From NCBI GenBank assembly GCA_022385805.1, contig MU277671.1, positions 504,808-568,807 of the forward strand: DNA of 64,000 nucleotides, written 5' to 3'. Shown here piece after piece: positions 33,501 to 42,732 of the stretch. Position 1 is the first letter of the stretch. Each line of letters opens with the position of its first letter. Source of the stretch: Pilatotrama ljubarskyi. Its lineage: Eukaryota; Basidiomycota; Agaricomycetes; Polyporales; Polyporaceae. Made by a program: the position numbers and the translations under genes. The notes under the pieces are model-generated. The model made no database searches and was not told the origin of the DNA. It saw nothing but the letters and a program-made list of their open reading frames with translations.

Positions 33501-33708
33501 GCGGGTCCGAGAGCAGGAAGGAGAGCAGGGTGATATCCGCAAATACGCAGGCGCGTACTAAGCAGTGGGTGACCAGCTCAGCCTTCTGGGAGGGCGAAAG
33601 GCCGACATTGGGTGATAACAGATCCGAGACCTGGGCAGGTGTGGGATACAGAGGCTGCAGGTCAGGCTCGACGGTCAGCTCGACAGGTCCGATCGAAGAG
33701 GTGGCCAT
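30544..33708 (-). CDS. Ankyrin and DIL (dilute) domain protein
   Basis: Cytoskeleton or vesicle-transport linked protein; the DIL domain is otherwise the cargo-binding end of class V myosins. Nine exons: 33708-33336, 33274-32610, 32554-32404, 32348-31863, 31807-31762, 31709-31586, 31534-31460, 31408-31268 and 31212-30544; 909 aa. Ankyrin repeats span about 40-190 (DEDGLGLISIAILGF, DYAGWTPLHYASLLSPPTLVS). The DIL domain spans about 310-700 with NTTVWLHLMRCDNAIN, SVFVFIIRFAERRIDMLLDAAL, PALVTQFWSQVMYW, EIFNRVLTRKKYLCRSRAVQIGMNLGVIEEWI and HDLLNWLQCLSSITEFANLI. The C-terminal ~220 residues are Arg/Ser/Pro-rich. This architecture is a fungal family without a myosin motor. All splices are in frame, 51-61 nt introns. 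Confidence 0.88.
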
Positions 33709-34118
33709 CCGGAGAGGAGAGCGTCGTTGCGGGTGTCTAGTTGGGCGGTCGCTAGAGATCCCCGGACGACTGCTTTGGACCCCAGGTTGCTTATATTGGG
33801 TGCGCGGACCCGCAGACGACCGGCGAGTTCCGTGTGCAGCGAACGACGTCAGGAAATGAACGATGCTCCAAGCAGGACGTGGAGCACGACGTCGAGGACG
33901 CAAGGAGTGGTGGTGGACGGGATGGAATGGACGGCGGGGTATGCAAGCACGGACGGTCTCTGCAGGTACCGTACGCGATCGCGCGACGGCTGTCCGCGCA
34001 ACGGGCCATATGGGCGCTTGCGCTGCTCAGTATATTGAAGCCACGTGCGCGCATTCCAGGTGCTCTGCTCATCTTCTTCGCGTAGGACCACCACCTCCTT
34101 CCTTGCTCTCTGTCCGCA
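33709..34118. promoter_or_regulatory. Divergent promoter ankyrin-DIL / RRP15
   Basis: 410 bp between divergent starts. A CACGTG E-box lies at 34042-34047, about 70 nt before the RRP15 ATG, just after a TATATT at 34031-34036. Strong assignment of either element to RRP15 is not possible by eye. Confidence 0.45.
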
Positions 34119-34921
34119 ATGCCTCCTGCAAAACGCCAAAAGACCGCCGAAGACGAAGTCTCGGAACAAGAGAACGACGAGGAGGTGCTCTCCGGCGCCG
34201 CCTCTGGCTCTGAGCAGGAGGACGGATTTTCCTCAGACGCTGGCTCGAGTTCTGCTCCTAGCGAACCCGACACCGAAGATGAGATCGCAGAGGCCAAGCA
34301 AGCAAAGTCGAAAAAGACCCTGAAACGAAAACGGCGCGCGACGGATGCGGTCAACTTCGGCGCAACTCTGCAGTCGCTCCTCACTACCGATGCGCCCGAA
34401 GCACCGCTGTCCCTCAAGCCGTCCATCGCTAGGAAACGCAAGGAGGAGAAGCTGGAGGCTAAGGGGAAGCAAGTGCTGCAAGTCGAGAAGAAGGAGAAAG
34501 AGGACAGGGGGCGGATCACGGACGTGATCGGCGGATGGGGCGGAGAGGGCGAGCGCGCTCTGAGAAAGGTCGCCCAGCGAGGAGGTATGCTCGAACGTGC
34601 TCTCTCCTTCGTTATGCAACTGACGCCTTGCGCAGTTGTTAAACTCTTCAATGCCATTCAGCAATCACAAGCTGCATCAGCAGCAGCAGCCGAAGAGCTC
34701 AAGTCACAGAGAGGGACGGGCAAGCCTACACTGCCCGCGCCTACATTCCACGACAGAAAGAAGAAGGGCAAGCACAAGGAGCCCGCGGCAGCAAAGGCGA
34801 AGGAAAGTGAGTACGCCATGGCTTCGAGCAGACCTTGTGGCTGACGATAGTTCCAGCCAACCTGGGCCAAGACGATTTCTTGGACATCATTCGCTCTGGC
34901 GGAATCGTCTCAAAAGCATGA
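34119..34921 (+). CDS. RRP15: Ribosomal RNA-processing protein RRP15
   Basis: Nucleolar factor for pre-60S assembly (27S pre-rRNA processing). Exons are 34119-34584, 34636-34806 and 34857-34921; 233 aa. The N-terminal half is acidic, Ser/Glu-rich with a Lys/Arg run (KKTLKRKRR). The core motif is DAVNFGATLQSLLTTDAPEAPLSLKPSIARKRKEEKLE; then GERALRKVAQRGVVKLFNAIQQSQ across intron 1, and the C-terminal DDFLDIIRSGGIVSKA. Intron 1 is 51 nt and stop-free in frame. Intron 2 has two possible acceptors 6 nt apart (34850 and 34856), adding or removing Ile-Pro or similar. Length fits the family. Confidence 0.9.
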
Positions 34922-35325
34922 CACCTACCGATCGTATCATGTACTGCACACTTCCATTTGCACTTATCTTCCTGCTGGACTGTCATGGAACATGAGATTT
35001 GGATTGTCGTGGGTTACTTGTTGCATTCTCGTGCGACACAGACGATGATACGTGCAGACGACGAAGACTCGATGGCCATGTACAGTCTTGCCGTTGAATA
35101 TTCTGCCATACGTGGGGTCGTTCATAGGATGCCCATTGCTGAATAACCGTCATGTATACTTCACGGAAACGCGCTCATGTCTCGAGCGATCAGCAGTGCA
35201 GTACTGTAATACTACTGAGCGCTTGCGCTTCATGGGCGCTTCAGACTGACGTCGCCTGCGAGCTTGCCCTGAAGTGACCGCGTTCCTTGGTATAAAACTT
35301 TTCGCTCTCGTTCCTCGTGTTTCTC
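34922..35325. promoter_or_regulatory. RRP15 3' region and GID8 promoter
   Basis: 404 bp. A TATA box (TATAAAA) at 35291-35297 lies only 29-35 nt before the proposed GID8 start codon, implying a very short leader. Nothing else stands out. Confidence 0.55.
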
Positions 35326-36508
35326 ATGGTCTGTACTTCTCGCCCTGTCTGTTGGACTAGTCAACTAACCGTTTCGCGAAAACCAGCCTGCCCAGCAGAA
35401 GGCGAAGATCTACCAGGAGGAATGGGAGCGGCGGCTCCATGACGTGCAGGTCTCGAAAGAGTGAGTCTCACATCCCTTCTGTTCTCCGGGCGGCGTCGTC
35501 ATAGGATGAGCAACTTCAATGGGAATCTCTCTGAACTCCTTGATGAGTTAAAAAAATTATTGCATGTATTATCTGATTCTCGACGCGTCGCCTCGTTCTT
35601 GTTCGCGACATCGAACGCATTGCTGACTTCGCGCAAACTGTAGGGATCTGAACCGGCTGGTGATGGACTACCTCGTCATCGAGGGGTACAAGTCAGCCGC
35701 GGAGGAGTTTAGCAAGGAAGCTGGGATGGAGTCTCCGGTCGACTTCGATTCCATCGAGAATAGGATGAACATTCGCGAGGCGCTGCAGCGCGGGGACGTC
35801 GGGGATGCCATCACGCGCGTCAACGACCTGAACCCTGAGGTGAGTTGCCTCTGCCACCTCTGTGATGCACCGCACCCTGCGGCGCCGAAAGGATTAAACC
35901 TTTTCATGCACCACTCCGAGCCCCTCCGGGGTCGATGGTGAGACCAAACACCAAAACTTCAGTCTTCAATATGATCCCCATTCCGTGTCTCGGTCGAGTT
36001 GGGAATACGAGGCTAATAGATACACGCCTGTAGATACTCGACACGAATCCATCGCTTTACTTCCGGCTGCAAAAGCAGAAGCTGATTGAGTACATCAGAC
36101 AAGGGAAAGTGGCCGAGGCATTGCAGTTCGCCCAGGAAGAGCTGGCGCCTCGCGGGGAGGAGAGCCCGGAATTTCTATCCGAGCTCGAGCGCACGATGGC
36201 GCTGTTGGCGTTCGAGTCGTCGCCCCTGATGCCAGCCTCGGTGAGTGAGCTGCTATCTCCTGCGCAGCGGATGAAGACCGCTGCGGAGGTGAACGCGGCG
36301 ATTCTCGAGAGCTTCAGCCAGGGCAAGGAGGCGAAGCTGGTGGGGCTGCTGCGGTTGCTGTGCTGGGGAGAGGCCATGTTGGAGGAGCGTGCGGACTTGC
36401 CGAAGGTGCGTACGGGGTATTATGCCTTGCGTTGACCGCGTCTCATGGAGTTGCGGCGCACAGCTTGACCTCAGTGATGGGACGTTTGGTGAGCGTGCCA
36501 GCAGATAG
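35326..36508 (+). CDS. GID8: GID complex subunit GID8 (LisH-CTLH-CRA)
   Basis: Scaffold of the GID/CTLH E3 ubiquitin ligase (degrades gluconeogenic enzymes in yeast). Exons are 35326-35328, 35387-35460, 35644-35839, 36034-36405 and 36464-36508; 229 aa, the normal family length. Exon 1 is the ATG alone, then MPAQQKAKIYQEEWERRL. LisH at about 26-58 (LNRLVMDYLVIEGYKSAAEEF), CTLH at about 60-120 (MNIREALQRGDVGDAI..INPSLYFRLQKQKLIEYI) and CRA after that (VAEALQFAQEELAPRGE, LERTMALLAFE). The end is LDLSDGTFGERASR. Introns 2 and 3 are 183 and 194 nt, far longer than neighbours; intron 2 encloses a snoRNA candidate at 35493-35586. Confidence 0.88.
35493..35586 (+). ncRNA. Intronic box C/D snoRNA candidate, SNORD45-like guide
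   Basis: In GID8 intron 2. A terminal stem pairs GCGTCG (35493-35498) with CGACGC (35581-35586). Box C is AGGATGA (35503-35509, one mismatch to RUGAUGA), D' is CTGA (35531-35534), C' is TGATGA (35541-35546), D is CTGA (35573-35576). The D guide (35559-35571) is complementary to 13 nt of basidiomycete 18S rRNA as I recall it, UAAUACAUGCAAU. The nucleotide opposite the fifth base before box D is the U in CUAA-U-ACA, which by my count is human 18S U172, a known SNORD45 methylation site. The D' guide could pair with AGAUUCCCA of 25S rRNA but is unassigned. Order, spacing and target agree. Confidence 0.7.
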
Positions 36509-37511
36509 GCGGCTTGGGGCGCGATGATAGGCTGGTGTATGGTGTGCCTGTGCCATGATATATCCTGTACTTTTTACGCACTTTTGTAACATGGAGGCTT
36601 GCGGGATTTTGGAAGAATGAACGCGCAGGGCTGCGTGTGAAAGGACGGTGCAGGAGGGCTATCGATCCGGAATGTCGAGCGTTGCTGAACGGTAAGTGAG
36701 AAGACAACAATCAGATGATCGCGAAGGAGTATTGACAGGACGATGATATTGTCATTGCAGTGCAATGAAACTTGTGCGGCGAGAGCTGGGCACTTTCGCA
36801 CATCCGAAGGCGTATAAGCCCGCCGCGAGCAAGGCCGGACAGACATGATTCTGGGCTGGACGGATGGCCGGGCGGCGGAGGGAGCGTGACCGCGTGCGCA
36901 GTTCATATTGTGTGAGGTGTAAGTAATATAGACAGCACCCAGAGGGGGAGATAAAAGGCGCGGTGCGGCTCGGAAGCCGGGGGTGTGGGCGGGCACATGT
37001 GAGGGAGGGTGGGCATGCGGAGTGCATGTGTGCAGGAGCGGAATGCTAGAAGGACTTGCGGGGGCGCCATGAAGACGGAGGTAGAGCAGGCGTCGTGCGC
37101 AGATGTGAACTGCGAAGCTGCCTCCTCCTAGCCAAATCAGGCGGCCGGCCCTGCTTAGTCATCCGGCGGCAGCCTTCGTGCCCATTTCCGGGGCCAGTCG
37201 CGCCGTGCCTTGTCCACTCGCCCGGTCCTCCTCCTCCTCCCTCCACTCGTCGTCCTGCACGACGTCTCCGCCCTCCTCCCCCGTCCCACTCGTCTCCGTC
37301 GCTGCTCCCTCCCACCCCGCCGCGCCCTCCGTGCGAAGCCACATTTGTTTCCGGCGCACGTTCACATTCGCTGGTCTCGGTCAACGCGCTTGGATCCACT
37401 CCTCCGCTCGTTCACCAACGGTCTAATCATCGCTGCCACCGATCGCACACGCACGCCCGCTCTCTCGACTCCTCTCCTCTCTTTCTCTCGCCCACTTCCC
37501 TCACCCCCGCC
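36509..37511. other. Intergenic and long leader upstream of BCK1-type kinase
   Basis: 1.0 kb. The last 300 bp (about 37200-37511) are strongly pyrimidine-rich on the plus strand (CTC and CCT runs), typical of fungal core promoters and leaders without TATA. The open frame continues upstream of the chosen ATG to 37056, but its content is Pro/Ser/Arg noise. A TATA-like ATAAAAGG is at about 36951-36958. Confidence 0.45.
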
Positions 37512-40500
37512 ATGTCCGACGATACGAGATCCGTTAACCACAGGTCCCGAAGGCCACAGCGGCGCGTCCTCATCGTCAGCAACCCAGAGCCCGGGTCTAG
37601 CAGCGACGAGATCTCCCCGCAGGAAGTCTGCAAGCAACGTCGTCCTCGTCCTCTCCCCAGCCCCTCTCGCCCCCTGCCGTCAATAGAGCCGTACACTTAT
37701 GCCGAGAGGTATCACAATGTCCCTGTCAACTCTCACATCCCCCCCTTGACCACCGATCTTCATTGTTATCCTTCCTCCCGCTCAAACCCCTCCAACGGCA
37801 CCCTCTCCTCACCCTCCAGCAGCAGCTCTCCCGCAGTCGAGTCCACTCCTCCGCCCAGCACGCCAGGTCTCAGTGGCCCGGGTATCCACCTCTCAGAGGA
37901 GGGCACCATCAGGCAAGACACGATCAAGCCTCCGCCTCTCGACCGCAATGATAGCGCTCCGCAAGCTTCTACAAGGACAAGAATCTTTGAGCGCGTGCGT
38001 TCAAACCTCCCGGGGCAAGGTCTGGCCCGCCGCGGCTCCTTGAGCGGTTCTCGTCCGGCCACGGTACGTACAAGCGCTCTTCCAATACCTGAGGTCATTT
38101 GCTGACCTGCACCGCAGTCGCCTGAGTCGTATATGTCTCCCCCTTCCCATATGTTCCGTGCTAGCCCCATGGAAAAGGTCATCGTACTGGTCACGACGGA
38201 TGCAGAAAATCTCCAGGTCGTTGATATCACGGGTGCGATGACTCCCGCTTTCATTCGGGAGCGTATCTTCACGAAGGTGCGTGCGGCGCTTCATCGACTT
38301 CCGCACATTGAACCTTAACCGTCCCCTTCAGCTTCAAATTCCGGACGAAGATCAGGCCAAGTACTCCATCTACCGTACGGAAGTTGGCCAGTTCGCCATC
38401 GGCGATGCTTTGACGGACGAGGAGCTGTTCAACCTCTACGCGGAGCGTGGCGATCATTCCGGAAATCTCAAGCTGCTCGTGTCACACTCCTCGGCAACCG
38501 TGCACGAGCCAATGTACGAGCCGATCTCCACCTCCACAGTCAATACCATCCCGCCTCCGGTCCTCCCTCAACAAGACATCCTGTACACTCCCCTTCGTCC
38601 TACGCCCATCACAAGGGTTCGGCAGAACAGCCAGTCTTCAGCTAGTGAGGTGCACGCTGGCGAGGTCGAATACGACGCCTCCGTGTCGGATGATCTGAAC
38701 CATGGAGATACCGACGTGCCGCGGGACCCGCGCGAAACTATACGCCCATCCCTTCCCAGCCGCTTGCTACCAAACCCAGCGCGTCGTCCACCATCCCCTG
38801 CTGGCGGGCGCAGGTCTCGTTCGCCTGCCGGTATCCTCTCGCCAGAGCGTACGCTCCGCAGTCCAGACGCATACCCGTCGTATCGTCCGGAGCACCACTA
38901 CTCCAGCGTTGGGATGCCTCCCCTCCTGGGCACCTCTCCGAAGAGTTCGCGGTTCGTCGACGGTTCTCAAACGCCTCAATCTGCCGACCCGTATCCGATT
39001 CATCTCCCCGATCCACCAGTGGAACGGGAGAGGAGCCACACGAACGACGGCCAACCGTCTAGCTACACGGAGCGTCATTGGCACGCGCACAGAGACCAAG
39101 AAGAGAGGGCGGTATCTGACCGCGAGCGGAGACAGAGGAACGTACAGCGAGAACGGGAACGACAAGCCAGGAAGGAAAGCAGCTCGCGTACGATGCGCAA
39201 CGTCGAACGCGAGTTCTCGGACAGCAGGTACCGCCCTGAACCCTGGACGATGGTGCCCCCCGATATTCCGTCTAGCGGCTACAAGAAGGACAGGCCGACT
39301 ACCCCTCAGGACTCCCGCCGTTTCCCCATGACCCCGCCATCGATGAGTGCTCTCGGCTATCGCCCCCACGCAAGCTCCGGCACCGGTTCGAGCGAGTCGT
39401 CGCGCAAAAAGCCCAAGCAAGTCCCCTACACGTGGGCTGTGACTTGGAAGCATCCGGAGGGCCCCAGTAGCAAGACCGAGCAGAGGGCCCCTCCACATAG
39501 TCTCGTACGCGGCGCGGCGAAGAGCATGAACAACCTCAAGGAGGCCTACAACAGGCACCCCGCAAGTCTACAGCCCGGTCGCAACACACGAGTTCCGCAG
39601 CCTCCTCTGCCGCTTTTGACTCGTCCTTCGACTGGCGGCAGCATGTCAGGAGTTCCATCTCTACCCAGCGCTTCGTCTTCTGGAGAAGCATCGTCGGCTT
39701 ACACCGAGCAGGTTGCATCCCCTGATGTTCTTCGCGCTGCGGCGTCGCCAGGCTACACTCGGCAGGTCGCGACGTCTCACACTGGCAGCCCTTCTGGAGC
39801 GCATACGTACCTCGGCTTGTCTTCTCCCTCGCAGGATCCGTTCCCACGGCCTCACTCTGCGCTCGGCGAGAGCAGCTCCTCGCCTTACAGTCAATCGCGC
39901 TATACCCACTCGCCGCAAAACTCGGAGACATCCTACGAGACCCTCGCGCGCCGTCATCCGTCCGGGCCGGCCCACAGCTATAGCACGTCCGGTCCCGCGG
40001 CGCACTCATACCCTGACAGGGATGACATTGTCCACACTGGCACCCAGATGTCACGTTCGTACGCCGAGTCCCACATGCAGATGCCGCCGTCCGTCCAGGA
40101 CCACCCTCTGCGTGTTGCGAACGGGCCGCGCACGCCACCTCGCAGCCCAGTGGTCGCTACCACAACCGGATCTGGGCCAAGCAACCTGCCGGAGGCATCT
40201 GCGGTGTCTCCCAGCACCCCTGGAGCCGCATTTGCCCAGCGAGGAACGATCGACGAGGACGGTGGCTCGTACACGGTCAGGGCGGATGATCGTCTATGGG
40301 TGCAGGGCTTCATCGACGAAACCGCTGCCGAGGGCACAATGCGGCCGAAGCTGAAGCCTCCCATGCCGCCGCCGACCACGCAGCTGCCCACGCCGCCTCT
40401 CACGGACGCGTCGACGTTCCCCTCGAACAATACGCCCACAAATGGAACTTCGTATGGCGACATATCGGGATCCGATAGCACTGACAGCGATGATGCAGAC

Positions 40501-42307
40501 AGAGGCACGATCTGGAAAGTGCCTCCGAGGAAGACGCCTGACGCACAGCCGTCGACGTCGTCGCAGAAGCCGCGGCCCAGCACGCGCCCGCCTCTCCCTC
40601 CTCTTAGCATCGAGAGCTCACCAGCCTCCGGCCCCAGTGCCTTGCCTACGTCGAGCTACGGGGACTATGGCAGGTCTCCCGCCCCGAACGTCCCGGGTCC
40701 GCCTGACTTCCTTCCTCCTCCGCGCACCCCCAAGCGGACGCCCGCGATCACACAGCCCACGAAGAAGCTGAAGGACCGCATCAGCAAGTTCGACAACAAC
40801 TTCGATGTGACGTGGGCGCCGCGCCCGCCGCCCGAGGTCATGTACGAGCGGCTCGAGGAGTACTTCCCGGAGCACGACCTCGACAAGCCCGTCATCGAGA
40901 CGCCGTCAGGTGGTACCTCGCCGACAACCACGGATGCCCCTGCTGTTCCGCCGCCGCAACGCTTCAAGCACAAGAAGTCCATCAGGGTCGTCGCTGCTGA
41001 GCACAAGCGGCAGCTGGACCGCACGTCGCGGGGCGATGATGCTACCATCGCGCCCCTATCGCGCAAGCGCCACACGAAGCTCTGGGGCAGCCGGTTGGAA
41101 GAGGTCACCACGGAACAAGGGAAGGGCCCTGCGTCGTCCGGGTCTTCGGACGCTTCGCCTGGCGGTGGTGCGAAACGTGAGTGATGGTTTCCGAGCTGAT
41201 CGCATTCACAGACTGACGCTTTCTGCGTTCCTAGCCATCTTCCGGTGGGTGCGGGGTGAGCTCATTGGCAAGGGCACGTACGGCAGGGTGTACCTGGCGC
41301 TGAACGCGACGACTGGCGAGATGATCGCCGTCAAGCAAGTCGAGATACCCCGGACGGCGAGCGACAAGGACGACTCCAGGCAAGTCAGCGTGGTCGAGGC
41401 GCTCAAGCTTGAGAGTGAGACCCTCAAGGACCTGGATCACCCGAATATCGTGCAGTATCTTGGGTTCGAGGAGACCCCGACGTTCTTGAGCATGTGAGTG
41501 TGTGCTCTGCCACGTCCCCTGAATCAGAGCTGATAAGTGAAATGCAGCTTCCTGGAGTACGTTCCTGGTGGCTCGATCGCGAGCTGTCTGCGGAAATACG
41601 GCCGCTTCGACGAAGAGGTCACGAAGTCGTTCACTGGCCAGATCTTGAGCGGGTTGGAATACCTACATTCACGGGGTATCCTGCACAGAGTATGTGGCTG
41701 TCGCACCTCCCATGTTGCTCTCTGACTGACGTTCGCCGTACAGGATCTCAAAGCGGACAATATCCTCGTTGAGACCTCCGGCGTGTGTAAGATCTCCGAT
41801 TTCGGAATTTCGAAACGCACGGAGGATATCAACATGGCGGCTGCATACACCTCGATGCAAGGGACTGTATTCTGGATGGCCCCAGAGGTCGTCAACTCGA
41901 AGGGCAAAGGTTACAACTCCAAGATTGACATCTGGAGCGTTGGATGCGTCGTGTTCGAGATGTGGACGGGTCAACGTCCGTGGCTTGGTCAAGAAGCGAT
42001 GGCCGTTCTGCTCCGCGTGAGTGGTGCTACTGTTCCCTGTCGCTGCTGTCGAGACTGACAACGTCCTATGCAGCTGTACCAGACGAAGCAGGCACCGCCG
42101 GTGCCCGACGGCATTGAGCTGTCAGCGCTTGCAGACGACTTCAGGCTCAAGTGCTTCGCTGCGTGAGTGCCTATGAAATCCTCTCGGTCGCTTCATATGC
42201 TGAGTCCCCATGCCAGTGACCCCGACGAGCGACCCACAGCATCCGAGTTACGCAGGCATCCGTACCTCGAACTCCAGCCGGGCTGGACCTTCAACGGCTT
42301 CAAGTAA
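37512..42307 (+). CDS. BCK1: MAP kinase kinase kinase, BCK1 type (cell wall integrity)
   Basis: Ser/Thr kinase feeding the cell-wall-integrity MAPK cascade. Exons are 37512-38063, 38118-38276, 38332-41176, 41235-41493, 41548-41689, 41744-42016, 42074-42162 and 42217-42307; 1469 aa. Residues ~195-290 look like a ubiquitin-fold RA/RBD-type domain ([41 protein letters not shown]). Residues ~300-1170 are Ser/Pro-rich and disordered. The kinase domain is at ~1188-1460: glycine loop [13 protein letters not shown]-type Lys in IAVKQVE, HRDLKADN, DFG, APE in MAPEVV, and [13 protein letters not shown]. Catalytic residues are all present. The last line [16 protein letters not shown] is typical. BCK1 rather than STE11 is inferred from [23 protein letters not shown]. 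Confidence 0.9.
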
Positions 42308-42732
42308 TCGGGCTCATCATTCGTTTGTTTTGGCATACTTGCAGCCCCAGGTTCACCTTATCCCCTGGGATACCCCTACTTCCCTCTCACATTATACATG
42401 CCTCGTCTCAGTCTTGTTTCAACCATCATGCTCAGTAGTATCATGGCACACCTCTGTTCGCATTTTCCACAAACACATTCCTGGATATCCCAGCAACATA
42501 CACCCTTGTAGCACCTTAATAGTATCAGTATCAGGATCACGCCCGGAATGCATGGACTCCGTTATGCCTCTGGTCCCTACTCGCATGTACAGCATGGAAA
42601 ATTAGTAGTTTATCACTGGGAATTGAGGGCCGCTATGGCTGTTCCGAATATATCCTCGCGAGAGTACTGTGCATGACATCACGCAGATATAAAGTGCTTG
42701 CCAACGGCGCTTTTCATCGCAGCTAATCCGAC
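42308..42732. promoter_or_regulatory. IQ-protein promoter region
   Basis: 425 bp. A TATA box (TATAAAG, 42688-42694) sits 39 nt before the next start codon. The first part is the kinase 3' UTR. No other feature seen. Confidence 0.55.

Noticed and set aside
38702..40771. Several open frames over 200 codons in other frames of the BCK1 exon
   Set aside because: They overlap one continuous 2.8-kb coding exon and have no family features.
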